This document shows positions 1 through 6,088 of a DNA stretch of 12,415 nucleotides, in pieces. The DNA is taken from positions 1 to 12,415 of the forward strand of contig FR899788.1 of the NCBI GenBank assembly GCA_000437595.1, written 5' to 3'. This stretch comes from Faecalibacterium sp. CAG:74 (lineage in GTDB: Bacteria; Bacillota; Clostridia; Christensenellales; Aristaeellaceae). The notes under the pieces are model-generated. The model worked only from the letters and a program-made list of their open reading frames with translations. It searched no databases and was not told the DNA's origin. Numbering within the stretch: the stretch's first letter is position 1; each line of letters begins with the position of its first letter. A program made the translations under genes and the position numbers.

Positions 1-90
1 CGCCTCCGCAGAGGCGAAACCCTCTGCAACAAGAGCAATCAGCCACAAAAGAGAAGAACGCAAAAATCCTCCGAAGGAAAGTGACGAGCA

Positions 91-1419
91 ATGCCGCAGG
101 AAACCCTTCTGACCGCCGCGAATCCCCCCGCGCCGCTGGCGGAGCGCCTTCGCCCGCAGAACCTCGATGAATTTGCCGGACAGGAGCATCTGCTCGGCAA
201 GGGAAAGGTTCTGCGCCGCATGATTGAGGGCGATTTGGTGTCCTCTATGATTTTCTGGGGGCCGCCGGGCGTGGGGAAAACCACGCTCGCGCAGATTATC
301 GCCCATCAAACCAAGAGCCACTTCATCAACTTCTCCGCCGTCACCAGCGGCATCAAGGAAATCCGGCAGGTGATGGAGCAGGCGGAAAGCGACCGGCATT
401 TCGGCGTCCGCACAATCGTGTTCGTGGACGAAATCCACCGCTTCAATAAGGCGCAGCAGGACGCTTTCCTGCCCTACGTCGAAAAGGGGAGCATTATCCT
501 CATCGGCGCGACGACCGAAAACCCGTCCTTTGAGGTCAACAGCGCCCTGCTGTCGCGCTGCCGCGTGTTCGTGCTGCGCGCCCTGACGGAGGAAAATGTG
601 CTGACGCTGCTGCACCGCGCCCTGCGGGACGAACGCGGCTTCGGCGGACAGAAAATCGACATGGCGGAGGATTTGCTGCGCGCAATCGCGGTTTTCTCCA
701 ACGGCGACGCGCGAACCGCCCTCTCGACGCTGGAAATGGTCATCCTCAATGCTGATTTAGACGAAAACGGTCTTGCGCATGTGACGCAGGAAACCGTCGC
801 GCAGTGTACGTCGCGGCGGTCGCTGCTCTACGACAAGAAGGGCGACGGGCATTACGACCTCATCAGCGCGCTGCACAAGTCTATGCGCAATTCCGACCCG
901 GATGCGGCGGTGTACTGGCTGGCGCGGATGCTGGAAGGCGGCGAAGACCCGCTGTATATCGCGCGGCGCGTTGTTCGGTTCGCGAGCGAGGACATCGGGC
1001 TGGCGGATTCGCGCGCGCTGGAAACGGCGGTCGCGGCGTATCAGGCGTGTCACTTTCTGGGGATGCCGGAATGCACGGTGCATCTGACGCAGGCGGTGGT
1101 GTACATGGCGATGGCGCCGAAATCGAACGCGTTGTATGTGGCGTATGAGACGGCGAAAAAGGATGCGCAGGAGCAAATCGCAGAGCCTGTGCCGCTGCAA
1201 ATCCGGAATGCGGAAACCAGCTTGATGAAGAACCTCGGCTATGGCAAGGGCTATGTGTACGCGCACGACACGCAGGAGAAGCTGTCCGCGATGACGTGCC
1301 TGCCGGATTCGCTGCAGGGGAAGCGGTACTACCAGCCGACGGAGCAGGGGAACGAGGGGCGGTATAAGCAGCGGCTGGAAGAAATTTTGAAGTGGAAAGA
1401 GGAGCATAGGGGAAAGTAA
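91..1419 (+). CDS. rarA: Replication-associated recombination protein A (RarA/MgsA), AAA+ ATPase
   Basis: A 442-residue protein of the RarA/MgsA/WHIP AAA+ family, cytoplasmic ATPases that act at stalled replication forks. Visible motifs are Walker A GPPGVGKTT (residues 57-65), Walker B FVDEIHRF (111-118), a sensor-1 segment GATTENPSF (139-147) and the arginine-finger segment SALLSRC (151-157). The C-terminal half contains the family's tetramerisation region, including the SDPDAAVYWLARML and PLYIARRVVRFASEDIG stretches. The length is normal and the gene looks intact. The ATG at 91 follows an AAGGA about 12 bases upstream and gives the usual short N-terminus before the PLAERLRP motif. The gene stands alone, and it converges with the acetyltransferase gene on a shared terminator. 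Its promoter probably lies before the window. The clamp-loader subunits DnaX and RuvB are more distant relatives; the WHIP-type C-terminus argues against them. Confidence 0.96.
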   Translation: MPQETLLTAANPPAPLAERLRPQNLDEFAGQEHLLGKGKVLRRMIEGDLVSSMIFWGPPGVGKTTLAQIIAHQTKSHFINFSAVTSGIKEIRQVMEQAESDRHFGVRTIVFVDEIHRFNKAQQDAFLPYVEKGSIILIGATTENPSFEVNSALLSRCRVFVLRALTEENVLTLLHRALRDERGFGGQKIDMAEDLLRAIAVFSNGDARTALSTLEMVILNADLDENGLAHVTQETVAQCTSRRSLLYDKKGDGHYDLISALHKSMRNSDPDAAVYWLARMLEGGEDPLYIARRVVRFASEDIGLADSRALETAVAAYQACHFLGMPECTVHLTQAVVYMAMAPKSNALYVAYETAKKDAQEQIAEPVPLQIRNAETSLMKNLGYGKGYVYAHDTQEKLSAMTCLPDSLQGKRYYQPTEQGNEGRYKQRLEEILKWKEEHRGK

Positions 1420-1445
1420 GCGGAAAATCCCCCCCAAAAAAAACA

Positions 1446-1487
1446 AAAAGAGCCTTGCAGGAGCATCACACGCTGCAAGGCTCTTTT
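1446..1487. terminator. Bidirectional intrinsic terminator between rarA and the GNAT gene
   Basis: A perfect 15-bp inverted repeat (1446-1460 with 1473-1487) has a 12-base loop. The right arm ends in TTTT on the + strand. Reading the - strand, the hairpin is followed by an interrupted T-rich tract (complement of the A-run at 1434-1449). It can end both convergent genes. Confidence 0.93.
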
Positions 1488-1516
1488 GTATGGAGCGACT
1501 GGAAGCACACACCCAA

Positions 1517-1981
1517 TCACAGTTTCTTTTTGAGGAGAATTATCTCTTCTGTTCGGGATTCTTCCACAAATCCGTGTTTCAGAAAAAGGCTGACAGCCGG
1601 GTTGTCGATGGCAATATCATCATACAGAACGGAAACGCCGTTGCTTTTCGCCGCGGAACACAGCAAATCCAATGCTTCGCCGCCATAGCCTCTTCTTCTG
1701 TATTTCGCATAAATCATGACGTTGGCTATTTCCTGCTGCATTTCGGCATCATAGTGATAGGCAATTTCGCCAACAAACTGACCATCTTCGTTTTTGAGAT
1801 ACCTGTAATACCGCTTGCCATCAGGGTCAGCAATCCAGCAATCGTACCAGCCGCGCCATTTATCTTCCCCAAAGGGAATTGTCCCGCCCCATGCGTGATT
1901 GTAAGACATGGTATCTTCATCCGCCAGCATCATTTGCCGAAACCACAAGTCCTCATATTTTGGCTCATACAGCGTCAGCAT
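1517..1981 (-). CDS. GNAT-family N-acetyltransferase
   Basis: A 154-residue single-domain protein of the GCN5-related N-acetyltransferase superfamily, which moves an acetyl group from acetyl-CoA to an amine. The acetyl-CoA binding motif A is clear as RRRGYGGEAL (95-104), the R/Q-x-x-G-x-G/A signature after a beta strand (IANVMIYAKY). Motif B follows as DNPAVSLFLKHGF (126-138). The aromatic N-terminus (WGGTIPFGEDKWRGWYDCW) probably forms the substrate side and does not reveal the acceptor. The start is set by an AGGAGG seven bases before the ATG at 1981. The gene lies just downstream of the tRNA-Leu terminator on the same strand. No separate promoter is evident in the short gap, so it may depend on read-through. 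Its substrate is unknown; resistance, ribosomal-protein or metabolite acetylation are all possible. Confidence 0.85.
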   Translation of the reverse strand: MLTLYEPKYEDLWFRQMMLADEDTMSYNHAWGGTIPFGEDKWRGWYDCWIADPDGKRYYRYLKNEDGQFVGEIAYHYDAEMQQEIANVMIYAKYRRRGYGGEALDLLCSAAKSNGVSVLYDDIAIDNPAVSLFLKHGFVEESRTEEIILLKKKL

Positions 1982-2025
1982 ATTGACCTCCTGATGATGA
2001 CTGTATTTCCAGATGGAAAGGCAAG

Positions 2026-2069
2026 AAAAAATCCGAACCCGCTTCCAATTGGAAAGTCAGATTCGGATT
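2026..2069 (-). terminator. Intrinsic terminator after tRNA-Leu
   Basis: On the - strand AATCCGAA (2069-2062) pairs with TTCGGATT (2037-2030), and the smaller inner palindrome TTCCAATTGGAA extends the fold. A T-run (2031-2026) follows. It sits 11 bases past the tRNA 3' end, as expected for a monocistronic tRNA. Confidence 0.85.
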
Positions 2070-2079
2070 CTTCATGTCG

Positions 2080-2162
2080 TGCCGGAAGTGGGACTTGAAC
2101 CCACACGACATCGCTGCCAACGGATTTTGAGTCCGTCGCGTCTGCCATTCCGCCATTCCGGC
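2080..2162 (-). tRNA. tRNA-Leu (anticodon CAA)
   Basis: An 83-base class II tRNA read on the - strand. The acceptor stem GCCGGAA pairs with TTCCGGC, with discriminator A. The D arm is GCG...CGC. The anticodon stem ACGGA/TCCGT encloses the loop CTCAAAA, giving anticodon CAA, which reads the TTG leucine codon. A long variable arm of about 15 bases is typical of leucine tRNAs. The T arm is GTGGG-TTCAAGT-CCCAC. The 3' CCA is not encoded and must be added by the CCA-adding enzyme. The gene has its own consensus promoter and terminator. Confidence 0.96.
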
Positions 2163-2173
2163 AAGCACAAAGC

Positions 2174-2202
2174 AGTATAGCATAAAATCGGCGGTTTTGC
2201 AA
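2174..2202 (-). promoter_or_regulatory. Sigma-A-type promoter of tRNA-Leu
   Basis: On the - strand, -35 TTGCAA (2202-2197) and -10 TATACT (2179-2174) are separated by exactly 17 bases. The predicted start is a few bases before the tRNA 5' end at 2162. A 10-bp direct repeat, GCGGTTTTGC at 2191-2200 and 2203-2212, overlaps the -35 region. Confidence 0.88.
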
Positions 2203-2250
2203 GCGGTTTTGCGCGGCGGAGGAAAATTTTCGGATTTTTGATGGGCAGCG

Positions 2251-2285
2251 AAAGAAAAGGACTGCCCCGTTTTGCAGGACAGTCC
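2251..2285 (-). terminator. Intrinsic terminator of the rpmH-jag gene cluster
   Basis: On the - strand an 11-bp stem (2285-2275 with 2269-2259, two G-T wobbles) and a 5-base loop are followed by TTTTCTTT. It lies eight bases after the jag stop codon and separates the cluster from the tRNA gene. Confidence 0.92.
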
Positions 2286-2292
2286 ATCGGAA

Positions 2293-3378
2293 TTACTTCC
2301 GCAGGGTGATGACGATGTGGCGCTTGGGTTCTTCGCCCTCGGAGTGGGTGTCCACCAGCTCGTTGGGCTGGAGCGCGGAGTGAATCACGCGGCGCTCGTA
2401 GGGGTTCATGGGCTCCAGAGAAACCTTGCGGCCCGTCTTGACGGCGCGGTTCGCCATGCGGTTCGCCAGACGAATCAGCGTGTCTTCGCGCTTGGCGCGG
2501 TAGTTCTCCGTGTCCAGCGTGACGCGGGTGTAGTGATCCTGCCCCTTGTTGATGCGCAGGCTTGTCAGGTACTGGAGGGCGTCCAGCGTCTCGCCGCGGC
2601 GGCCAATCAGGATGCCCAGCGTGTCGCCCGTCATCTGCGCGAAGATGTTGTTCTCCGCGTCCGTACCCATCGCGACGGTCACGTCAACGCCCATCAGGTG
2701 GGTCAGCTCCTTGAGGAAGCTCTGCGCCTGACCGACGGGGGAGGCGGGGTCAATCTGCTCGTCGGGAATCATGGTGACGACGGGCTTTTCCAGCGGGGCA
2801 GCGGGAGCCTTCGGGGGAAGGGGCTTGCGCTCCGGCTTCGGGGCGGATTCGCCCTCCGCCTTGGGCTGACGCGGCTTGTCCTTCTTCGGGCGGTCATTGC
2901 GCTTGCGCTGCACGGGCGCGGGACGCTCGGCGGCATCAGCAGCAGGGGCGGCATCCGTCGCAGCGGGAGCAGCTTCCACAGCGGGCGCTTCCATCGGGGC
3001 TTCGACCTTCGCTTCCACCTTCACCTCGGCGGGCTTTTCCTGCACGGGCTTGGGCTGTGCGGGCTTCGGCTGCGGCTTGGGCTGGGGCTTTGGCTGCACC
3101 GGCTTGGGCTGCGGTTGCGGCTGGGCAGCGGGCTTGGGCGCTTCCACCTTCACGGAGGACAGCAAATCCGCCAGCGGATCGTCTTCTTCGACTTCCTCTT
3201 CCACCTCATGGAGCGTCAGGCGGAGCTTGCAGGGCTTTGAGCCGAAGAGCCCGAACAGCCCTTTGCTGCCTTCTTCCAGCGTTTCCACGGTGACATCGGA
3301 GATGGTGGCGTGCAGGGCGTTCAAGCCGTTCTGCAGGGCCTCTTCGTAGTTTTTGCCAGTAGCTTCGTAGGTTTTCAT
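2293..3378 (-). CDS. jag: Jag/KhpB (SpoIIIJ-associated) RNA-binding protein
   Basis: A 361-residue cytoplasmic protein. The N-terminal Jag_N domain (about 1-57) carries the hallmark EEGSKGLFGLFGSKPCKLRL. Next comes an acidic segment and a very long low-complexity linker (about 80-205), first PKP/PQP repeats, then Ala/Glu-rich, then Lys/Arg/Pro-rich. A KH domain with the GxxG loop IGRRGETL (258-265) follows, and a C-terminal R3H domain with R329-x3-H333. In other Firmicutes Jag/KhpB pairs with KhpA to bind RNA and affect cell division, elongation and, via YidC/SpoIIIJ, sporulation. The ATG at 3378 has AGGAGAG upstream. It follows yidC by 32 bases and ends the cluster at a strong terminator. 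The linker is clearly longer than in compact ~200-residue family members. Confidence 0.95.
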   Translation of the reverse strand: MKTYEATGKNYEEALQNGLNALHATISDVTVETLEEGSKGLFGLFGSKPCKLRLTLHEVEEEVEEDDPLADLLSSVKVEAPKPAAQPQPQPKPVQPKPQPKPQPKPAQPKPVQEKPAEVKVEAKVEAPMEAPAVEAAPAATDAAPAADAAERPAPVQRKRNDRPKKDKPRQPKAEGESAPKPERKPLPPKAPAAPLEKPVVTMIPDEQIDPASPVGQAQSFLKELTHLMGVDVTVAMGTDAENNIFAQMTGDTLGILIGRRGETLDALQYLTSLRINKGQDHYTRVTLDTENYRAKREDTLIRLANRMANRAVKTGRKVSLEPMNPYERRVIHSALQPNELVDTHSEGEEPKRHIVITLRK

Positions 3379-3410
3379 GATTGCTCTCCTATCACTTCAA
3401 CGAACAGGTA

Positions 3411-4433
3411 TTACTTCAGCGAACCGGTATTCTTGTTGGGGTTGGCGGCTTCGAGGGCTTCCTTGCGGTCAAGGTACATATTGATGCCCTTGGTCTGCAC
3501 GATGGCAATCACGTTCGAGGCGACCCAGTAGAGGGCAAAAATCGCGTTGTAGTTGAAGCACAGAATCAGCGTGAAGATGGGGAAGAAGTAGTTCATGAAC
3601 TTCATGCTGTTCTGCGCCTGCTGGGCCTGCGCGTCATCCGCGGCGGGGGTCTGCGCCGTGCCGGTGAGCTTTGTCATCAGGAACTGACCGCCGGCGGCGA
3701 GAATCGGCAGGATGAAATAGCCGTTGTAGTTCACGAAAATGTGGATGTTGAACAGCGGAATGGTCAAGTCGCTGTAGTACTTGACGTGCTCCATATAAGC
3801 GGGCAGCTGCTCCATGGTAGTGTAGATGGTCTGAATCGTTGTGTTCAGCGCATCGCCGGCAAAGGATTCCGCCGTCAGCGCAAGGCCCTTATCCGCCAGC
3901 AGAGCGAGCGTCTCCTGCGGCAGCTTGTTGAACACGGCAAGCCATTCGTTTGTGGCGATTTGACGCAGAGAATCAAGATTCGGCCAGGCCGCCGCGAAGG
4001 GGGAGTCCGGCATCCATACGTTCTTGACCCACAGCCACGAATCCAGCGCCGGATTGCCCGAAGCGATGATGTCGAACGCCTGCTGTGCCAGATGCTCGTT
4101 GGCGACCATTCTCATGGCGGTGAACATCGCGAAGAGGATCGGGAGGCTGATCAGCATCGGCAGGCAGGAGGAAAGGGGATTGACGCGCTGCTCGCGGTAG
4201 AGCTCCTGCAGCTTTTTGTTCATCTTGTCCGGGTCTTTTTCGTATTTCTTCTGGAGTTTTGCCTGCATGGGGGCAATCTTCTGCATCTTGCGCATCCCGA
4301 CACGGCTCTTGTAGTCGAACGGCATGACGATCAGACGCACCAGCAGCGTGAACAGCACGACCGCCCAGCCGTAGTTGCCCACGAAGCCGTAAATCCATTC
4401 CAGTATGGTCTTCAGAAATTCGTTGATGCCCAT
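3411..4433 (-). CDS. yidC: Membrane protein insertase YidC/Oxa1/SpoIIIJ
   Basis: A 340-residue polytopic membrane protein of the YidC/Oxa1/Alb3 family, which inserts membrane proteins alone or with SecYEG. A hydrophobic segment at 22-39 holds the conserved hydrophilic-groove arginine (R33 in LLVRLIVMPF). The cytoplasmic helical hairpin (about 40-83, basic) is followed by the segment LPMLISLPILFAMFTAM (91-107). The conserved WVKNVWMPDS is at 135-144. Further membrane segments lie near 239-256, 282-292 and 297-313, before a short basic tail. There is no signal peptide or lipobox cysteine, unlike Bacillus SpoIIIJ. Residues about 150-230 form an extra loop between WVKNVWMPDS and GYFILPILAAG, where compact homologues have only a short connection. 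The start at 4433 has AAGGA inside the end of yidD; the four-base gap implies translational coupling. Confidence 0.95.
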   Translation of the reverse strand: MGINEFLKTILEWIYGFVGNYGWAVVLFTLLVRLIVMPFDYKSRVGMRKMQKIAPMQAKLQKKYEKDPDKMNKKLQELYREQRVNPLSSCLPMLISLPILFAMFTAMRMVANEHLAQQAFDIIASGNPALDSWLWVKNVWMPDSPFAAAWPNLDSLRQIATNEWLAVFNKLPQETLALLADKGLALTAESFAGDALNTTIQTIYTTMEQLPAYMEHVKYYSDLTIPLFNIHIFVNYNGYFILPILAAGGQFLMTKLTGTAQTPAADDAQAQQAQNSMKFMNYFFPIFTLILCFNYNAIFALYWVASNVIAIVQTKGINMYLDRKEALEAANPNKNTGSLK

Positions 4434-4437
4434 GAGT

Positions 4438-4680
4438 TCATTCCTTTCTTAATGTGGTACAGGGGTCTTCGGGAACGGGATCATAGCCGCCTTTGGAGAA
4501 CGGATTGCAGCGCAGGACGCGCCATGCCGCCAGCCGCGCCCCCTTGACAGCCCCGTAGCGCTCGATGGCGGTTTGCGCGTACTGGCTGCAAGTGGGCGTA
4601 TAGCGGCAGCGCGGGCCGCCCTTATAGGGGCTGATGGCGCTGCGGTAGAACTGAATCCCCCAGAGCAAGGCGCGTTTCAT
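4438..4680 (-). CDS. yidD: Membrane protein insertion efficiency factor YidD
   Basis: An 80-residue protein of the YidD family, a small membrane-associated factor that helps YidC-dependent insertion. The family signature is nearly complete: FYRSAISPYKGGPRCRYTPT (11-30), CSQYAQTAIERYG (31-43), then RVLRCNPFSKGGYDPVP (54-70), with the conserved cysteines C25, C31 and C58. An in-frame upstream extension to 4842 exists. The ATG at 4680 is preferred because it overlaps the rnpA stop as ATGA and gives the standard family N-terminus MKRALLWGIQFYR. The upstream 54 residues are merely rnpA read in another frame. It is placed between rnpA and yidC as in most bacteria, and is probably translated by reinitiation after rnpA. 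Confidence 0.95.
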   Translation of the reverse strand: MKRALLWGIQFYRSAISPYKGGPRCRYTPTCSQYAQTAIERYGAVKGARLAAWRVLRCNPFSKGGYDPVPEDPCTTLRKE

Positions 4681-5030
4681 GGCGCATCTGGGCTTTTCGG
4701 CTGTGTTGGAAGAGCACCGTGCTTTTTCAGCAGGTAGCGCACGTCCTTCTGCAGCGAGGAAAAGCTGGCAGTAGCGGCTGAGGGTCTGGCGACGACGACG
4801 TACAGGCCGCTTTTCACATCCCCCAGATAGGGCCGGAAGCATTCGCGCAGGCGGCGCCTGACCTTATTGCGGGTCACAGCGTTGCCAACCTTCTTGCTGA
4901 CGGAAAAGCCGACCTTCATGCCCCGCCCTTTGGCGACGAGCATGACCAAATCCCGACAAGCGGCGCTCCGTCCACGGTGGTAGACATATTGGAACGCCTT
5001 GTTTTTTTGCAGCCGATAGCGTCTTTCCAT
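4677..5030 (-). CDS. rnpA: Ribonuclease P protein component
   Basis: A 117-residue basic protein, the protein subunit of RNase P, which with the rnpB RNA removes 5' leaders from pre-tRNAs. The family signature is present: an N-terminal RLQKNKAFQYVYHRGR, the strand MKVGFSVSKKVGNAV, and the RNR-type motif TRNKVRRRLRECFR (75-88), followed by GLYVVVARPSA. The longer frame to 5099 adds 23 residues without family character. The ATG at 5030 is chosen because MERRYRLQKNKAF matches the usual start and AGAGGA lies 11 bases upstream. Its stop overlaps the yidD start (ATGA). It lies 265 bases after rpmH, separated by a hairpin-rich spacer with a probable terminator, so its expression may be uncoupled in part from L34. 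Confidence 0.94.
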   Translation of the reverse strand: MERRYRLQKNKAFQYVYHRGRSAACRDLVMLVAKGRGMKVGFSVSKKVGNAVTRNKVRRRLRECFRPYLGDVKSGLYVVVARPSAATASFSSLQKDVRYLLKKHGALPTQPKSPDAP

Positions 5031-5075
5031 TGGGTTACAGTCCTCTGTTCTCGATTGAATGATGGGCGTATGATG

Positions 5076-5128
5076 CTGTTTCCGGATGCGAATGCGCAAG
5101 CAGATGGCGCAGGTGAATCCGGAAACAG
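5076..5128 (-). other. Hairpin in the rnpA leader
   Basis: A perfect 12-bp inverted repeat (5076-5087 with 5117-5128) encloses a 29-base segment. Inside it TGCGC and GCGCA form a second short stem. No T-run follows on either strand, so this is not a simple terminator. The inner segment (5094-5118) is also a copy of a sequence found downstream of the uracil permease gene. It may be an mRNA stabiliser, a processing site or a repeat insertion. Confidence 0.75.
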
Positions 5129-5131
5129 TAT
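5094..5131 (-). repeat. Dispersed repeat, copy B (- strand)
   Basis: Read on the - strand, this 38-base segment matches 8452-8490 on the + strand at about 34 of 39 aligned positions (counted by eye). The match includes an exact 20-base core, CCTGCGCCATCTGCTTGCGC. Both copies are intergenic. Confidence 0.8.
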
Positions 5132-5140
5132 GAACCCGAA

Positions 5141-5193
5141 GTAAAGGAAAAGCGCGCCCGGAAGCGTACCTCGCGGGTACATCGGGCGCGCTT
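5141..5193 (-). terminator. Probable terminator/attenuator between rpmH and rnpA
   Basis: On the - strand an 11-bp perfect GC-rich stem (5193-5183 with 5160-5150) contains a second inner stem GTACC/GGTAC. It is followed by CTTTTCCTTT, a T-rich tail. It would stop most transcripts that start at the rpmH promoter, giving abundant short rpmH mRNA and less read-through into rnpA. Confidence 0.75.
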
Positions 5194-5211
5194 CATCCAC
5201 GAATGGAGCGC

Positions 5212-5231
5212 GGATTGTCATTGGACAATCC
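5212..5231. other. Small inverted repeat downstream of rpmH
   Basis: An 8-bp perfect palindrome (GGATTGTC, 4-base loop, GACAATCC) lies between the rpmH stop and the larger terminator. It has no T-tract. It may stabilise the 3' end of rpmH mRNA; no function is shown. Confidence 0.5.
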
Positions 5232-5295
5232 TGCTGTCCTGTGGCGTCTGGCACATTCAGCGTCTCTGAATAAGCCTGAAAGAAAATTCTCTCAA

Positions 5296-5430
5296 TCAGA
5301 CGGTCAGGGACTTGCGGCCGCGACGACGACGGGCGGAGAGCACGCGGCGACCGTTCTTGGTGGCCATACGCGCGCGGAAGCCGTGCACTTTGCTGCGCTG
5401 ACGCTTCTTGGGCTGGTAGGTACGGAACAT
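5296..5430 (-). CDS. rpmH: 50S ribosomal protein L34
   Basis: A 44-residue, very basic protein that is a full-length L34 of the large ribosomal subunit. It begins MFRTYQPKKRQRSKVHGF, the family signature, continues with RARMATKNGRRVLSARRRRG, and ends KSLTV. The ATG at 5430 follows AAGGAG with good spacing. It is the first gene of the rpmH-rnpA-yidD-yidC-jag cluster and has a consensus promoter 77 bases upstream. In many Firmicutes dnaA is transcribed divergently just beyond this point; here an antitoxin gene and pyrR occupy the place. Confidence 0.97.
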   Translation of the reverse strand: MFRTYQPKKRQRSKVHGFRARMATKNGRRVLSARRRRGRKSLTV

Positions 5431-5506
5431 GTTCAACACTCCTTACAAATCAAATTTCGTAACCGGAGGACAGACATCCGCCGGGGTGCTACAATACAGC
5501 CTTTAC

Positions 5507-5535
5507 AGTATATCGGATTTTCTTCGCTTTGTCAA
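5507..5535 (-). promoter_or_regulatory. Strong sigma-A-type promoter of rpmH
   Basis: On the - strand, a perfect -35 TTGACA (5535-5530) and -10 TATACT (5512-5507) are spaced by 17 bases. Transcription should start near 5500, leaving a leader of about 70 bases before the rpmH ATG. Confidence 0.92.
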
Positions 5536-5612
5536 GGCTTTGCCGGGGACTTTTTCAGCTTTCGCGCCTTTTGGGAGCGGGATTTTTTGCCCGCCGTTTG
5601 GGCGAAATGGGA

Positions 5613-5822
5613 TTACTTCTTCAGAATCTCCACCATTTCGGCGGGGGGAACGGTTTCTTCGGGCAGCACCGCCTTAAACGGCAGTCCGCGCTCCAGCTTG
5701 CTGCGGACGAGGAACATCCGAATCGCCGTGGGCAAATCCAGACCCAGCATTTCGTAGATCTCCGAAACTTCCTCCTTCAGCTTTTTATCGACACGCACCT
5801 GAACCAATACTTGCTCTGCCAT
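5613..5822 (-). CDS. RelB/DinJ-family antitoxin, apparently without a toxin partner
   Basis: A 69-residue protein with the ribbon-helix-helix N-terminus of RelB/DinJ antitoxins: the strand VLVQVRVDKKLKEEV (5-19), then YEMLGLDLPTAIRMFLVRSK (21-40), then the usual GLPFKA (45-50). The C-terminal toxin-binding tail is short, about 20 residues. Such proteins bind their own promoter and neutralise a YafQ/RelE-type RNase. The ATG at 5822 is chosen over one 18 codons upstream because AGGAGGT lies at ideal spacing. No toxin frame follows: the next gene on this strand is rpmH, and the gap holds the rpmH promoter. The gene may be a relic, a stand-alone regulator, or a partner of a toxin elsewhere. Confidence 0.85.
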   Translation of the reverse strand: MAEQVLVQVRVDKKLKEEVSEIYEMLGLDLPTAIRMFLVRSKLERGLPFKAVLPEETVPPAEMVEILKK

Positions 5823-5842
5823 AAGAGTACCTCCTAAATTGC

Positions 5843-5902
5843 ATTGATAGTCAATACAAGAATATGCTTTCTGCATCTATATTATACAGCATTTCAATAC
5901 AA
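5843..5902. promoter_or_regulatory. Candidate operator sites of the antitoxin gene
   Basis: The leader holds a small palindrome ATTGA-TAG-TCAAT (5843-5855). A 9-bp direct repeat, TCAATACAA, occurs at 5851-5859 and 5894-5902. The second copy lies in the -10/-35 spacer and the first near the transcript start, 43 bases apart or about four helical turns. This suits autoregulation by a ribbon-helix-helix protein, which is an inference from the family. Confidence 0.5.
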
Positions 5903-5909
5903 ATTGCAA
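5881..5909 (-). promoter_or_regulatory. Promoter of the antitoxin gene
   Basis: On the - strand, -35 TTGCAA (5909-5904), a 17-base spacer and a perfect -10 TATAAT (5886-5881). The predicted start is about 50 bases before the ATG at 5822. It diverges from the pyrR promoter; the 128 bases between the two -35 boxes (5910-6037) show no other feature. Confidence 0.88.
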
Positions 5910-6037
5910 GAGGGCGAATTTCGCTCCTGCGCAGCTTGACACAGGAAATCATGGCGCGTGAACGAAAGCAGACATCATCAGCAGACAGAGAAAACGTATT
6001 TTTTGCGGAAAAGTGATGGAAAGTGCGAGATTTCCGC

Positions 6038-6066
6038 TTTACAAGCACGGCAAAGTGTGCTATACT
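6038..6066 (+). promoter_or_regulatory. Promoter of pyrR
   Basis: -35 TTTACA (6038-6043), a 17-base spacer and -10 TATACT (6061-6066). Transcription should start near 6073, giving a leader of about 235 bases that holds the PyrR attenuator. Confidence 0.88.
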
Positions 6067-6088
6067 GTCCCGCGGTACTCAAAGCAAT

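Noticed and set aside
1..27. GC-rich hairpin at the left edge (CGCCTC/GAGGCG or GCAGAGG/CCTCTGC)
   Set aside because: It has no T-run on the + strand, and the upstream gene is outside the window, so it cannot be assigned.
2272..3240. A 322-codon + strand frame opposite jag
   Set aside because: Its Leu/Gly/Arg repeats are the complement of the PKP linker; no ribosome binding site or known motif.
3381..4547. A 388-codon + strand frame opposite yidC
   Set aside because: It is antisense to a full-length YidC and has the Arg/His/Val-rich composition of a shadow frame.
5203..5757. A + strand frame across rpmH and the antitoxin gene
   Set aside because: It is antisense to two supported genes and the rpmH promoter.
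5031..6037. Possible replication origin next to rpmH
   Set aside because: I looked for TTATCCACA-type DnaA boxes and AT-rich unwinding sequence in the intergenic parts and found no convincing cluster.
5851..6048. A 65-codon - strand frame in the antitoxin-pyrR gap
   Set aside because: It runs through the antitoxin promoter, has no ribosome binding site and no recognisable content.
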